From assembly GCA_020073085.1 (NCBI GenBank), contig JAIQFV010000012.1, positions 1 to 64,000 of the forward strand: DNA of 64,000 bases, given 5' to 3'. Under the pieces are notes generated by a model that saw only the letters and a list, made by a program, of their open reading frames with translations, was not told the DNA's origin and did not search any database. A program made the position numbers and the translations under genes. Positions 24,702 to 34,800 of the stretch are shown piece by piece. The first letter of the stretch is position 1; the number at the start of each line of letters is the position of its first letter. This DNA is from Terriglobia bacterium. GTDB taxonomy: Bacteria > Acidobacteriota > Terriglobia > JAIQFV01.

Positions 24702-27638
24702 ATGGAAAAGGCAGCGCCAGGAAAAGAGCGTCAGGGGAAGAGCCCGAAACGGCCGGCGATGACTACGCAGGCAGCGGCTCAGCAACATGCCTCGCGTCCC
24801 CCTCTCTTGCGACTTCAGCAGGAGGCCGGAAATCAGGCTGTTCTCCGTTTCCTGCAAGCCAAGCTCCGTATTGGACAGCCCAATGATCCCCGGGAGCAGG
24901 AGGCCGACCGCATCGCCGAGCAAGTCACGACAGCCCCTCCCGGCACGGTCGCCCCACCCGAGGTCCACCTCTCCGCCGCTACGTCTCCCCCCGACCCCGG
25001 AACCGGGACGCTGGTTCAACAGAAGACGGACGCTCCTTCCGCCGCGACCACTCCCCCCGTTCCAGAAAGTTCTCTCCAGAATTTGGGGCCCGGTCAGCCG
25101 CTCGACCCGGAGACTCGCGCCTTTATGGAGCCTCGCTTCAATCACGACTTCAGCCAGGTGCGGGTACACACCCATGCTGCCGCGACAAAATCGGCGCATG
25201 ATATGAATGCCCTGGCGTTCACAGTGGGCCAGAATGTCTTATTTGACGCCGGGCGGTATGCCCCCTCGACGGGCGACGGGCGACGTCTCCTGGCCCACGA
25301 ATTAGCGCATGTGATCCAGCAGACAGCTCAACCGGGCAGGGTCACTGCTATGGTTCAAAGGAAAACCAGGGCTCCGGGCGTGTGGTACCAAGAGGCGTTG
25401 GACAGGCTGGCCGTGGCGAAGCGGGGAATCGTCCATTTCGAAACAAGTGACTTTCTCCCCTACGACCTCCCCATGATCCAGAAATTCGTGGACCTCGTCG
25501 AGGCGATCGACAAGGAAGATCGTGCCGCCGTCCCCCAACTGCTCGCCGATTTCATGGCGGGAGATCCGTACAAGCTGCCGCCCTTGTTCCCATCCGATTC
25601 GCTGGCAAATGAAGTCATTGCCCGTCTGATGTTGCTCGGTCTTAACACCGAGTCCGCGAAGTTCCGCATTTGGCATTTGCAGCAGCCGCAACGAACGCCC
25701 CCCCAATCCCCCACGCACCGGGATTACTCCGATGAAGTCTATTTGTGGGAAGACGTGCTCGAACGGCTGACGAACCGCATCCCTGACAAGGACGCGGACG
25801 CAGCTTTGAAGGCGCTGGACGCGCTTGCCATCCTGTTCGAGCAGGTACGGAACGAAGCGGCCAGTCTGGATCAGAATGCCATCAAGAGGGATATCGAGCG
25901 GAGAAAGCACATCATCGATACGGGGCCGGAGTACTATGTCGGTCGGCCCGACAGAACCATTTCCGTTTACCAGTCCCAGTTGATCGAGTTCTTGCGCCAG
26001 ACCTTTGGAGGCATGCAGGCCGCCTACCAGGTGGTGCTTGATCGCGCTTTGACGGATTTGGGGTCCGGCAAGGGAGAGAAGTATCTTCAGATTGCAAAGG
26101 ACCGGCTGGAAAACAAGCTCGCAGGACTGGTGTTCCCTGCGGATGCAGCGAAGCAATCGGGGGCGGTCACGCTCCCGGTAACGCGCACGGAGTTTAAGAA
26201 AGGCGGCGGGCGGCATCTCGACATATTCCTGAAAGACAAAGCAGCGGAGCGTCGGTCTGTAAAAATTACTTTTTATGATGTGGATATGCCGGAAGGTTTG
26301 GGCAGCGAGAAAGAACTCGATTTCGGCCGCATTCTGACGATCCGGCGAGGCCAAATCCAGGTGGTGGAACGCATTTACGGTCTGGGAAAAGATAAGACCG
26401 GAAAACTGACGGAAGAGACAAAAGAGAACGCCGCTGCGATCGCCCGGCTGGGCAAAGAAGGGCTCCACCTCGAAAGTGACGACGACTGGCGCAAGTTCCT
26501 GGTGGCGAAATTTGAACTTAATCTGGCCCGGACTGGAAAGAAGGATGAGGCGCTGACCGCCGTCATTAAGCTCCTGGAAGCCTATCTGCGTGCATTCACG
26601 ACCCACACCCCTTACAACATCGACGATTTCGGCGACAACCTGCTCACCACCACCTTCCCGCGCGCCTTGACCGGCCAGTTGATCCACGATTGCGGGGTGT
26701 ACGCCCTGCGCATCGCGTACATGCTCTCGCTGCTCCGCGAGCATCCCGATCTGAAACTGCGTTTTCGTTTTATTGTGTTCCCGGTCCATATCGGCCTGAT
26801 CATCACCGGGGAGGGTCTCCCGCTCTATATCGCACACAACGACCAGTTCACCATCTACTCTGCCTCTGACGTCGCTCTCTTGCAGCAGGAATGGAAACAA
26901 ACCGACCCCCGCGGCCAGCGTCGCACCCCATCACCCAAGGACGAGACGGAACAATTTCTGGGCGAGTTGGCGGGGGAGGAATTTATCTCCAACACAGACC
27001 TGCCCTTTAAGACCATGGACGTCCCGCATCTCAAGGGAAAGCCGGCCGCAATGAAAGGGGATCTCTGGCGGTTTTACACCAGGAAGGCCCAGGTCGAATT
27101 GTTCGGGCCCACAGCCAAAGACCCCAAAAGCCCGAACTACCAATTCCATTTGCGCTACCTGGACGTGCTGGAAAAGATGCGGGCCCACTACAACACCTAT
27201 GTCGTGCCTTTCTGGAACCAAAAGGCCCACGTGGCCTGGCTGAAGTACGGGCCATTACTCATAAAGGCCTGGGAACAGATCCAAGCCGTGAATGCCGGGC
27301 GAGATAAGCAGGCGGCCGAAACTCAATACGATGGCCTGGCGCAAGTCTATTCCGGCATCCTTGTCGCGGGATTGCAGGAGGTCGAGAACACCTTCGGCCC
27401 GATTACGACGGCACAGATTGAAATTTCACGGGAATTGCAGGCCCATCCTGATATCATTGCACCAGCTGGTTCTCAGACACACAGCGAGCGGCTGGAGACC
27501 GTTTTCGAGAATCTCGGACGATCTCCTGGTGCCTGGTGGCAACGTGAAGTGTATGACCACCTGCGGCTCATCCGGGGGAGGCAGAAACCCGAGGCGCCAT
27601 TCGCGAAAGACGAAGACCTTCTTGGGCCTGTCGATTGA
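24702..27638 (+). CDS. eCIS-core (DUF4157) protein, candidate cargo effector
   Basis: The 978-residue protein has the eCIS-core signature: DPREQEADRIAEQV (about 66-79), RFNHDFSQVRVHTHAAATKS (from about 145) and a zinc-protease-like HELAH at 199-203. DUF4157 proteins are encoded with eCIS and are regarded as cargo or cargo-linked. The remaining 750 residues are unlike any toxin I know. One part stands out: LIHDCGVYALRIAYML with C664 on a helix, followed by FPVHIGLII (H696) and YIAHNDQF (H712-N713-D714). That order fits papain- or transglutaminase-like cysteine enzymes. The first 60 residues are Pro/Ala-rich and may be disordered. No immunity-like gene follows. Confidence 0.85.
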   Translation: MEKAAPGKERQGKSPKRPAMTTQAAAQQHASRPPLLRLQQEAGNQAVLRFLQAKLRIGQPNDPREQEADRIAEQVTTAPPGTVAPPEVHLSAATSPPDPGTGTLVQQKTDAPSAATTPPVPESSLQNLGPGQPLDPETRAFMEPRFNHDFSQVRVHTHAAATKSAHDMNALAFTVGQNVLFDAGRYAPSTGDGRRLLAHELAHVIQQTAQPGRVTAMVQRKTRAPGVWYQEALDRLAVAKRGIVHFETSDFLPYDLPMIQKFVDLVEAIDKEDRAAVPQLLADFMAGDPYKLPPLFPSDSLANEVIARLMLLGLNTESAKFRIWHLQQPQRTPPQSPTHRDYSDEVYLWEDVLERLTNRIPDKDADAALKALDALAILFEQVRNEAASLDQNAIKRDIERRKHIIDTGPEYYVGRPDRTISVYQSQLIEFLRQTFGGMQAAYQVVLDRALTDLGSGKGEKYLQIAKDRLENKLAGLVFPADAAKQSGAVTLPVTRTEFKKGGGRHLDIFLKDKAAERRSVKITFYDVDMPEGLGSEKELDFGRILTIRRGQIQVVERIYGLGKDKTGKLTEETKENAAAIARLGKEGLHLESDDDWRKFLVAKFELNLARTGKKDEALTAVIKLLEAYLRAFTTHTPYNIDDFGDNLLTTTFPRALTGQLIHDCGVYALRIAYMLSLLREHPDLKLRFRFIVFPVHIGLIITGEGLPLYIAHNDQFTIYSASDVALLQQEWKQTDPRGQRRTPSPKDETEQFLGELAGEEFISNTDLPFKTMDVPHLKGKPAAMKGDLWRFYTRKAQVELFGPTAKDPKSPNYQFHLRYLDVLEKMRAHYNTYVVPFWNQKAHVAWLKYGPLLIKAWEQIQAVNAGRDKQAAETQYDGLAQVYSGILVAGLQEVENTFGPITTAQIEISRELQAHPDIIAPAGSQTHSERLETVFENLGRSPGAWWQREVYDHLRLIRGRQKPEAPFAKDEDLLGPVD

Positions 27639-27729
27639 GGGACGCCACCACACGCGATTAGGCTTAAAACCTCAATTGAGAGGGATGAGGACAAACCCAG
27701 TCTCATGAATTCCGGAGAGGAGGAGGATT

Positions 27730-28326
27730 ATGCCCGATAAGCTGACCGATCAGGATTATCAAGCTGCAGCAAACCTGCTCCAGTGCGACGTGGCTTCCAT
27801 AAAGGCCGTCGCGGAGGTTGAAAGTCGTGGAGATGGGTTCCTCAGCGATGGAAGGGTAAAGGTTCTCTTCGAGGGCCATCAATTCTACAAGTTTACAAAC
27901 GGTCTCTATGCGACGTCGCATCCTACGATTTGCTATCAGAAATGGACCACGGAGTTCTACGCCAAAGGGGCGACCGCCGACATACGTGGCGCCGGAGAAT
28001 TGGCGCGTCTTGAGGAGGCCATGTCTCTGGACCGCACCGCGGCCTTGAAATCCGCAAGTTATGGCAAGTTTCAGATCATGGGTTTCAATTTCCAGATCTG
28101 CGGTTTCACAACCGTCGACGACTTCTATCAGGCCGTCCAAATCAGTGAGGGCGCCCACCTCAACGCCTTCTGTAGCTTCATCAAGGCCAACTCCCTGGAT
28201 GCTGCGTTGCGCGAGTCTCGCTGGGCCGATTTCGCGAACAAATATAACGGTCCGGATTACCAGAAGAATCAGTACGACACCAAACTCGCGGCGGCCTATG
28301 GAAAATATGCGACCGCATCAGCCTGA
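27730..28326 (+). CDS. N-acetylmuramidase family (DUF3380) peptidoglycan hydrolase
   Basis: The 198-residue protein matches the N-acetylmuramidase domain: IKAVAEVESRGDGFLSDGRV with its catalytic-type Glu, VLFEGHQFYKFTNG, SYGKFQIMGFNF and WADFANKYNGPDY. Such enzymes act as endolysins in phages. There is no signal peptide. Strong AGGAGGAGG precedes the ATG. As the last gene of the eCIS run it could release particles by lysing the producer, or it could be cargo that cuts the wall of a target. The first is more usual. Confidence 0.85.
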   Translation: MPDKLTDQDYQAAANLLQCDVASIKAVAEVESRGDGFLSDGRVKVLFEGHQFYKFTNGLYATSHPTICYQKWTTEFYAKGATADIRGAGELARLEEAMSLDRTAALKSASYGKFQIMGFNFQICGFTTVDDFYQAVQISEGAHLNAFCSFIKANSLDAALRESRWADFANKYNGPDYQKNQYDTKLAAAYGKYATASA

Positions 28327-28344
28327 AAGGGACTGGCTTGGAAG

Positions 28345-28597
28345 AGCAGTTGTCAGTTGCCAGTTCTCAGTTGCCAGTTGCCAGGTTCAACTTGGAAGAA
28401 GAGGATGAAGACAGAATTCGGAAGTCAGAATTCAGAGGTCGGATATGAAAGAACGAACACGTCGGATTCTAATCCCAGGAAGCAGCACTCTGGACTCGTT
28501 GCTCTATCTTTGCTTATCCGGAAAACCTAGCAATGGACCCCATCATCCCAACCTCTCACAACTGAGAACTGACAACTGAGAACTGGCAACTGCAACT
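28345..28597. repeat. Heptameric tandem repeats in inverted arrangement
   Basis: At 28346-28385 units of seven bases follow one another: agttgtc, agttgcc, agttctc, agttgcc, agttgcc. At 28558-28597 the complementary units occur (gaactga, caactga, gaactgg, caactgc), so the two arrays face each other. Between them, near 28411-28440, lies a second seven-base family built on gaattca and gaagtca. No gene is present in 28327-28614. Related units recur at 40262-40287. Confidence 0.7.
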
Positions 28598-28614
28598 CCC
28601 CCGCGGATGCATGA

Positions 28615-31600
28615 ATGAAAGCAACCCGAGTTGAACCTATCGAGCTTGCCAACTCCCTCAAAAAAATTCTTCCGATTGCCAGTCCACTTCCTGCTGCGAC
28701 CATCATTGTGCCCTCTTCGCGTATGGCTTCCTCCTTGCGCCGGGAGCTTACCGGTGAGGGGGCGCTTTCCGGAGTTCGCTTTTTTACTCCCATCGAACTG
28801 GCGGAAGATATTCTTTTAAAAGGGGGAGTGGCTTTTCAGCGGTGTTCTCAAGCAGCCCGCGCGCTTGGGCTCCAGGTGCTGATCGAATCGAGGGAACTCG
28901 AGGGCCGCCTGGAGTACCTCGACCTCGGCCAGCTTCGAACCGGCCCCGGCTATTCTCAGGCCATTTCCATCACCCTCGCGGAATTGGAGAGTGCCGGACT
29001 CGGCCCCGATGATCTCCTTAAACTGTCTGTAAAGAATGGAGGCATCCCTGAAAGGCGCTTTCATGACCTGGCGACCCTCTGGGCTGCGGTCGAAGAAAGG
29101 TTTTTATCCGACGTGCCGCCCGCCTGGACCGTTGCTCGCATTCTTCGAGAGGCAGCCCGCTGTCTCCAGGAATTTCCCGGTTCATTCTCCTATTCCGGAC
29201 CGCGAGTCCTTGTTCTCTGCGGCGATGTGACAAACGTGGAAGCCAGGTTTTACGCATCGATTCCCGATCTTCAGCTTCTTTATGTGCCCGCCCTTCCGGA
29301 ACGATCCGAAACCAATCGCCGCCTGGACTATGTTTCAGACCTTCTGGGGGTAAGACTGGACTCTGAAACGATCCTTACAGATGGAAGATCGGAGCTCGAT
29401 GTTCTTCGCGCTTTCCTTTTCCAGCCACCTCAAACACTGGCGAACCCTGCTCGCGCCCGATCGCAAGAGGCAGACGGGACGGTGCATCTTGAAGTCACTT
29501 CAGGAATAGAAGAAGAGCTCGCGGTTGCGGTTCGATGGGTGGCCGAGCAGGTCTTCGAACACCACACACCCCTTGAGCGCATTGCCGTCCTTCTGCCCTC
29601 ACTGGATCCTCTGGCGGGGATGCTCGTCGAGCGGCTGAGCCGGCTCGACTGGATGAATTACGCCGTTACGATGGGCAACGTCGAGGGTCAAGCACCGGTT
29701 TACGTGGCGGGTGGATTGCCGACAAGAATGATGCCTATGGGAACTAAGATCGGAACTCTCCTGCGAACACTGGGGGTTCGATTGGCCGCCGAAGAGTTAG
29801 TCAGTCTTTTTCCCGCCCTTGGGACCCAGCGCTCCGAAGGGGGAGAAGAGCGAATCAATCGTGCCGATGCCTGTGAAGTTGTGTACCGCTGTGGTACCTT
29901 GGGCGGCTCGCGCGCGCACCCGGAAGGGTATCGGGAATGGCGCCCTGCTCTCGAGCGGCGCGTCGCGATTCTTCAGCGTGTCATCGAAAAGGGAGAGGGT
30001 GTTGTCGATCCGGAGATTCCGACCTATCCCCGCGGCATCGAGCCCCTGCGGCGTCAGCTTCAAATGGTTCAATTGATCCTTCCGGCGGTTCGGGCCCTGG
30101 AGGAACTCTGCCACCATGTCCAGAGCAACGAGTCCCTGGAGACATTGTGGCAGTCGGTGGAAAAGTTTTGCGACGAATGGTTCCTCCACTTTCCTGATTT
30201 CTATGTTTTTCTATCAAGCTTGAAGGAGTCGATTCAGACTTTGATTCGCAGCTGGCTGGTCCAGGATCTAAGAGGGGATGATGCCCTTCGCGCGATCCAA
30301 AGTGAGCTTGATGGATTGCGCGTTCCGACGGCTCGTTTTGGCCAGCCTTGCCTCTATATCGGAACCATCCAGAGCGCCGTCGGCCTGACCTTTGATGCCG
30401 TTCGATTCATTGGACTCTCAGAAGGGCAACTTCCCTCCGCCCCTCACGAGGATTCAATTCTTCCGGATCTAGATCGCGACCAAATAGAAGCCGGCTTATT
30501 TGGAGGGCAGAGGGCTTTGCCCCGGGGTGCGGATCGCGCCATGTCCGACCTGCACGCGCTTCACCGGACCATCCGGGGGGTCCGAAAGGAGGTAGTGTTG
30601 AGTGCTCCCCGTGAGACGCTGGATCGGCAGACTCGCGAGCCCTCGGGGGTACTCCTTGAAGCTGCAGCAGCCCTGTGGCGACACTCTCTCAAGGACGGCC
30701 CCACTCCTACCATGTCCGTCTTTCGAAGCGCCTACCTTCAGCCCGGGCGACAGTCGCGACCCGACGCCATGAAACTGGCCGGGGTTGGCCCATCGGTATC
30801 ACAGCAAGCGGTTGCCGAAATTCACAATTCCCCCGTTCATGGTTCGTGGGTGGCTGAGCAAAAAAGAATGCGAGAATTAATTCTTATCGCCGACACGAAC
30901 CAGTTCTCCATTTTTGACGGCATCCTTGGGGAAGGATCGTTAATGCCTTTTGACTTGGGGATTGATCCCATGCATCCGCTGTCTGCCACCCGCCTGTTGA
31001 AACTGATTGAGTGTCCTCATCGGTTCCTGCTGGAGTGTGTTCTGGGTTGGGAAGAGCCGGACGAACCTCGCACGGGCATGGAGATCGATGCCCTCGCTTA
31101 CGGTTCTCTTCTGCACCGCGCTTTGGAAAAGTTTCTGAAGGAAAACGGGGCGGATTTTTCGGCGCGCAAGGGTGATCTGAAAAAGTGGCTTGGATCGGCG
31201 AAAAAGATCGCCTTGGATGAGTTTAAGGAGTTCCTGGACGAATATCCGTTGATCGGCGCGGCTCTTCGGGAGTGGAATCAAAAACATCTTCAGCTCGATA
31301 TCGCCCGCGTGTTGCGCTGGGATTGGGAACACTGGCCCACACCCAGCCGGTTCATCGCGGCCGAACAGGGCTTCGGATATCCCCTGCCCGTCCCCCTGGA
31401 CCTTAATCCGAAAGTCTATTTCCGGGGGTTCATTGACCGGATTGATGAACAGCCCAATGGATTGTTTATCCGTGACCTCAAGAGCGGCAGGTCACATCCG
31501 CGTGTTGGAGATGAACGCCAGCCCATTCCCCGGCTCGACACCCAACTGGCGGTCTATGCTCGCGCCCTCGAATCCGGTGCGTCCTTTGCGGGAAAGAAGA

Positions 31601-31890
31601 TGGCTGGTGTGGCGTATGTGTATGCCAAGACGGGAGGAGACCTCGAGCGCCGATTTGAAAAGGACCTGTCAGACTTGCTGAGTGAATCGCAAAACTGGCT
31701 GATGCTATGTGCCCAATTGCTGCAACACCGCCTCTTCCCTCGAACCACCAATTCGGAGGACTGCACGTATTGTCCTTTTAGACCGGTCTGTGGAGAAACT
31801 GCTAATCAGAGAGCGGCAGAAAAGCTTTCCTCGGCCACCGGCACGCTGGAATCGTTCAGGGAGTTCAAGGAGAGGTATCAAGAGAAATAG
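28615..31890 (+). CDS. addB: AddB-like helicase-nuclease subunit
   Basis: The 1091-residue protein ends with a PD-(D/E)xK nuclease domain: GSLLHRALEKFL, FRGFIDRID and LFIRDLKSGR supply the His, Asp and Asp-x-Lys. Four cysteines fit the AddB iron-sulfur clasp: C800 in LIECPHRFLL, then C1050, C1053 and C1059 in CTYCPFRPVC. The N terminus is a degenerate helicase part; no Walker A is intact. With AddA downstream (start 6 bases after this stop) it forms the end-processing complex for recombinational repair of double-strand breaks. The function is unrelated to the eCIS. Confidence 0.85.
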   Translation: MKATRVEPIELANSLKKILPIASPLPAATIIVPSSRMASSLRRELTGEGALSGVRFFTPIELAEDILLKGGVAFQRCSQAARALGLQVLIESRELEGRLEYLDLGQLRTGPGYSQAISITLAELESAGLGPDDLLKLSVKNGGIPERRFHDLATLWAAVEERFLSDVPPAWTVARILREAARCLQEFPGSFSYSGPRVLVLCGDVTNVEARFYASIPDLQLLYVPALPERSETNRRLDYVSDLLGVRLDSETILTDGRSELDVLRAFLFQPPQTLANPARARSQEADGTVHLEVTSGIEEELAVAVRWVAEQVFEHHTPLERIAVLLPSLDPLAGMLVERLSRLDWMNYAVTMGNVEGQAPVYVAGGLPTRMMPMGTKIGTLLRTLGVRLAAEELVSLFPALGTQRSEGGEERINRADACEVVYRCGTLGGSRAHPEGYREWRPALERRVAILQRVIEKGEGVVDPEIPTYPRGIEPLRRQLQMVQLILPAVRALEELCHHVQSNESLETLWQSVEKFCDEWFLHFPDFYVFLSSLKESIQTLIRSWLVQDLRGDDALRAIQSELDGLRVPTARFGQPCLYIGTIQSAVGLTFDAVRFIGLSEGQLPSAPHEDSILPDLDRDQIEAGLFGGQRALPRGADRAMSDLHALHRTIRGVRKEVVLSAPRETLDRQTREPSGVLLEAAAALWRHSLKDGPTPTMSVFRSAYLQPGRQSRPDAMKLAGVGPSVSQQAVAEIHNSPVHGSWVAEQKRMRELILIADTNQFSIFDGILGEGSLMPFDLGIDPMHPLSATRLLKLIECPHRFLLECVLGWEEPDEPRTGMEIDALAYGSLLHRALEKFLKENGADFSARKGDLKKWLGSAKKIALDEFKEFLDEYPLIGAALREWNQKHLQLDIARVLRWDWEHWPTPSRFIAAEQGFGYPLPVPLDLNPKVYFRGFIDRIDEQPNGLFIRDLKSGRSHPRVGDERQPIPRLDTQLAVYARALESGASFAGKKMAGVAYVYAKTGGDLERRFEKDLSDLLSESQNWLMLCAQLLQHRLFPRTTNSEDCTYCPFRPVCGETANQRAAEKLSSATGTLESFREFKERYQEK

Positions 31891-31895
31891 TGTCT

Positions 31896-34800
31896 ATGAT
31901 CCAGAGGCCGACCATCGATCGGGAGGCGTTCGAGGCTGCGATTTCAGAGCGGGATCGCAACGTCGTCATCGATGCAGGTGCGGGAACAGGCAAGACAACC
32001 GCCCTCATCCGAAGGTTCATCAACCTGGTGGCGCCGAACAGCAGCAATCGGGAATCCATTCCAATTGCTCGTCTCGCAGCCATTACGTTTACGCGCCGGG
32101 CGGCGGGAGAATTGCAGTTCCGCCTTCGACAGGTCTTGCTCCAGGAACTCTCGAAGAAGGCACTCTCGCAGAAGCGGGAAAGACAACTTTACGAGGCGCT
32201 TTCCTCGATCGACAGTGCCTACATCGGGACGATCCACAGCTTCTGCGACCGCCTGATGCGATTGCGTCCCGTCGAAATGAACCTGAGCCCATCGTACGAG
32301 ATCCTCGAAGATCCAGCCGAGCTTGTCGCCGAGACAGTGGAATCTCTGGTCCGGGCCGCCCAAACCGGGACACTTTCCCAATTCGTTAAAGACCCATCAA
32401 GGGCAAAAGAAGCGGAAAAGACCGTCTGCGATTTTCTGGTAGCCGGGCTTCGCCTGCGCTCCTATGAGGGAGAATTTCAGACTTGGAATGGACTCGATTC
32501 CCTGGTGGAGGGATTCATCAATCATCGCGACATTCCACCCCGGGAGTTTGAAATCGGTCCGCCGGACCTCAAGAAGACCGAGAGACTGGCAAGGGAGATC
32601 ATCAGAAAAATTGAATCGCTTTCGGGGGATTCGAAAGGGCATCGGCTCTTTCGATCGCTTCTGGAGCCTCTCCAGGGTTTGCTTGAACTATCAGATCCTG
32701 GAGAAGCCCTTGAAACAATGGTCCAGCTCACTGACATTAAACCGAAGACCCTGACGAAGGGAGCTGACTGCAACGGCGATGATCGCGTCTTTCGCCTGGC
32801 GAAAGACTACGGCCGCGCCAAGACAGACCGGCAATCTCCGGAGATATCCTATCAGGACCAGCTTACCCGTCCTTTTTTCCAATGGATGGCTGCTCGCCTG
32901 GTGCGTTTGTCTCCGGTCGCTACTCAAATCTATGAGTCTGTGAAGGGACGGCATCAGGCGGTGGATCACCTGGATCTGTTGCTGCAATTTCGCAATCGCA
33001 TTCGTGAAAACAAGGAACTGCGGGGTTTCTATCAAGGGCTCTTTGACCACATCCTTGTGGACGAATTCCAGGACACCGACCCGTTGCAGATGGAAATCAT
33101 GTTCTTCCTGGCGGAAGCCGCTCCTGCCCGTGCAAGAACTTGGGAAGAGGTCATGCTCTCGCCGGGACGGTTGACGATTGTCGGCGACCCCAAGCAGTCC
33201 ATCTACCGTTTTCGGAGAGCGGACATCCGGTCCTATGATCGAGCGCGCCGGTTGCTCGGGCAACAAGGCGCCCTTGAAGTGAGCTTGGTGGCCAACTTCC
33301 GCAGCCGGCCGCAACTCATCAATGCCTTCAACCGCCGATTCAAAGAGATTCTCGGGGAGCATTTGCCGGGTACAAGTTCCGTCAATGAAATCTCTGGAAA
33401 GTCCTTATATGACCCCCTGGCTCCCAGTGGGGTCATTCAAGAGACGAGCACTCCATGCGTGCGAGGGCTACCGTATACCGGCTTCGAGAAAAAGCCGGAT
33501 GGAATGCTCGTAGAAGCAGAAATGCTGGCGCGATATGTCCGTTGGATGGTCCACTCAAAAAAAGGCAAAGTGCGCGATCCCACCTCGGACGAAGAACGTG
33601 AAGTTCGCTTTGAAGATGTGACGGTTCTTGCGCGATCAACCAGTTACGTCCCGTTGCTGCTGGAGGCATTTCGGCGATACAACGTCCCTTATTCTGCCCG
33701 AGGCGGCAGACTGTTTCTCTTGGAACCGCTGGTGCGGAGGTTTATTCTTGGCCTGCGTGCGATTGCCGATCCACAGGACGGCGTCGCCCAGGCCGCCCTG
33801 TTCCGTCCACCATTTTTTGCAGTCGATTACGCGGACCTGCTTGTCGCAGAATGCGACGAAGACGCATTGAAGGGAGCCCGTGAGGAGGTCAAAGAGGCCG
33901 CGGCACGCGCGCAGTCTGCACGGGAATTTGTGCGCGACTTGAGACGACATCGCTATTCCAGACCACCTTCGGCAACGGCGCTGGACCTGCTCGAACGATC
34001 GGGGTTTGGCCGGTCGGTGGCTCTGATGCCCAACGGAGCGCTTACCCTGGGCATGATGAGAGAGATCATCATGGAGATGGACTTGATGGCGGAGAAAAGG
34101 AGCTTCGACTTCGATGGGGTGACCCAGGAAATCCGGAAATGGGTGGACGATCCCGTGCAGATGGATCCACCCGATCCGGTGGATGTCTCCGCCGTCCGCG
34201 TTCTGTCGATTCACCAGGCCAAGGGGTTGGAGTTTCCTGTGGTCATTATCTGGGACGGCTTTGATTCGATCTCGGCGGCGCGTGACCTGCCCAGGGCCTG
34301 GTACGTCAGCCACGACGGCGAGTCTTGGGGCATTGATCTGGATCCAATCAAGGTCAGTCTCCCTCCCGGAAGCACGGCATTCGATCAAGAAAAGAGTTAT
34401 GCGGCCGAGGAGCGCAAGCGGTTGTATTACGTGGCCGCAACCAGGGCGCGGGATATGCTCATCCTTCCACTGCCGGATAATCCCCGGGGCGTTCCAGCGA
34501 CGAGTCAACTCGCCGAGGGTCTCCCTGCCGACTTACTCCACATGGAGCGCATGTATTCCCGCGCCCTTCTGCCGGCTTGGGCGAATGGGATTTCTCCGGC
34601 GCCTTCCATCCGTGAAATCGCCACCTCCGGAGAATTTGACACGGCCATCGAGCAGTCGCAAAGGAAATGGAACGAAGCCTTGAAAGCGTCTTCCCGCCCA
34701 ATCGCTGAGCCGCTAGCCGTCACCAGGGCCATCTACGAGGGCGCACCGGTCCGGGAAGAAGACGACCACCAGGCAGACCGGGAGGTTGCGTCGAGGGAAA

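Noticed and set aside
25302-26900. Minus-strand ORF of 532 codons opposite the DUF4157 gene
   Set aside because: It mirrors the codon pattern of the plus-strand gene, and no family motif is seen.
4810-28326. Prophage or type VI secretion system
   Set aside because: No capsid, portal, terminase or integrase, and no TssJLM or ClpV. The Pvc15-, Pvc16- and DUF4157-like genes point to an eCIS.
28345-28597. CRISPR array
   Set aside because: The repeats are seven bases long, joined without spacers, and no cas gene is present.
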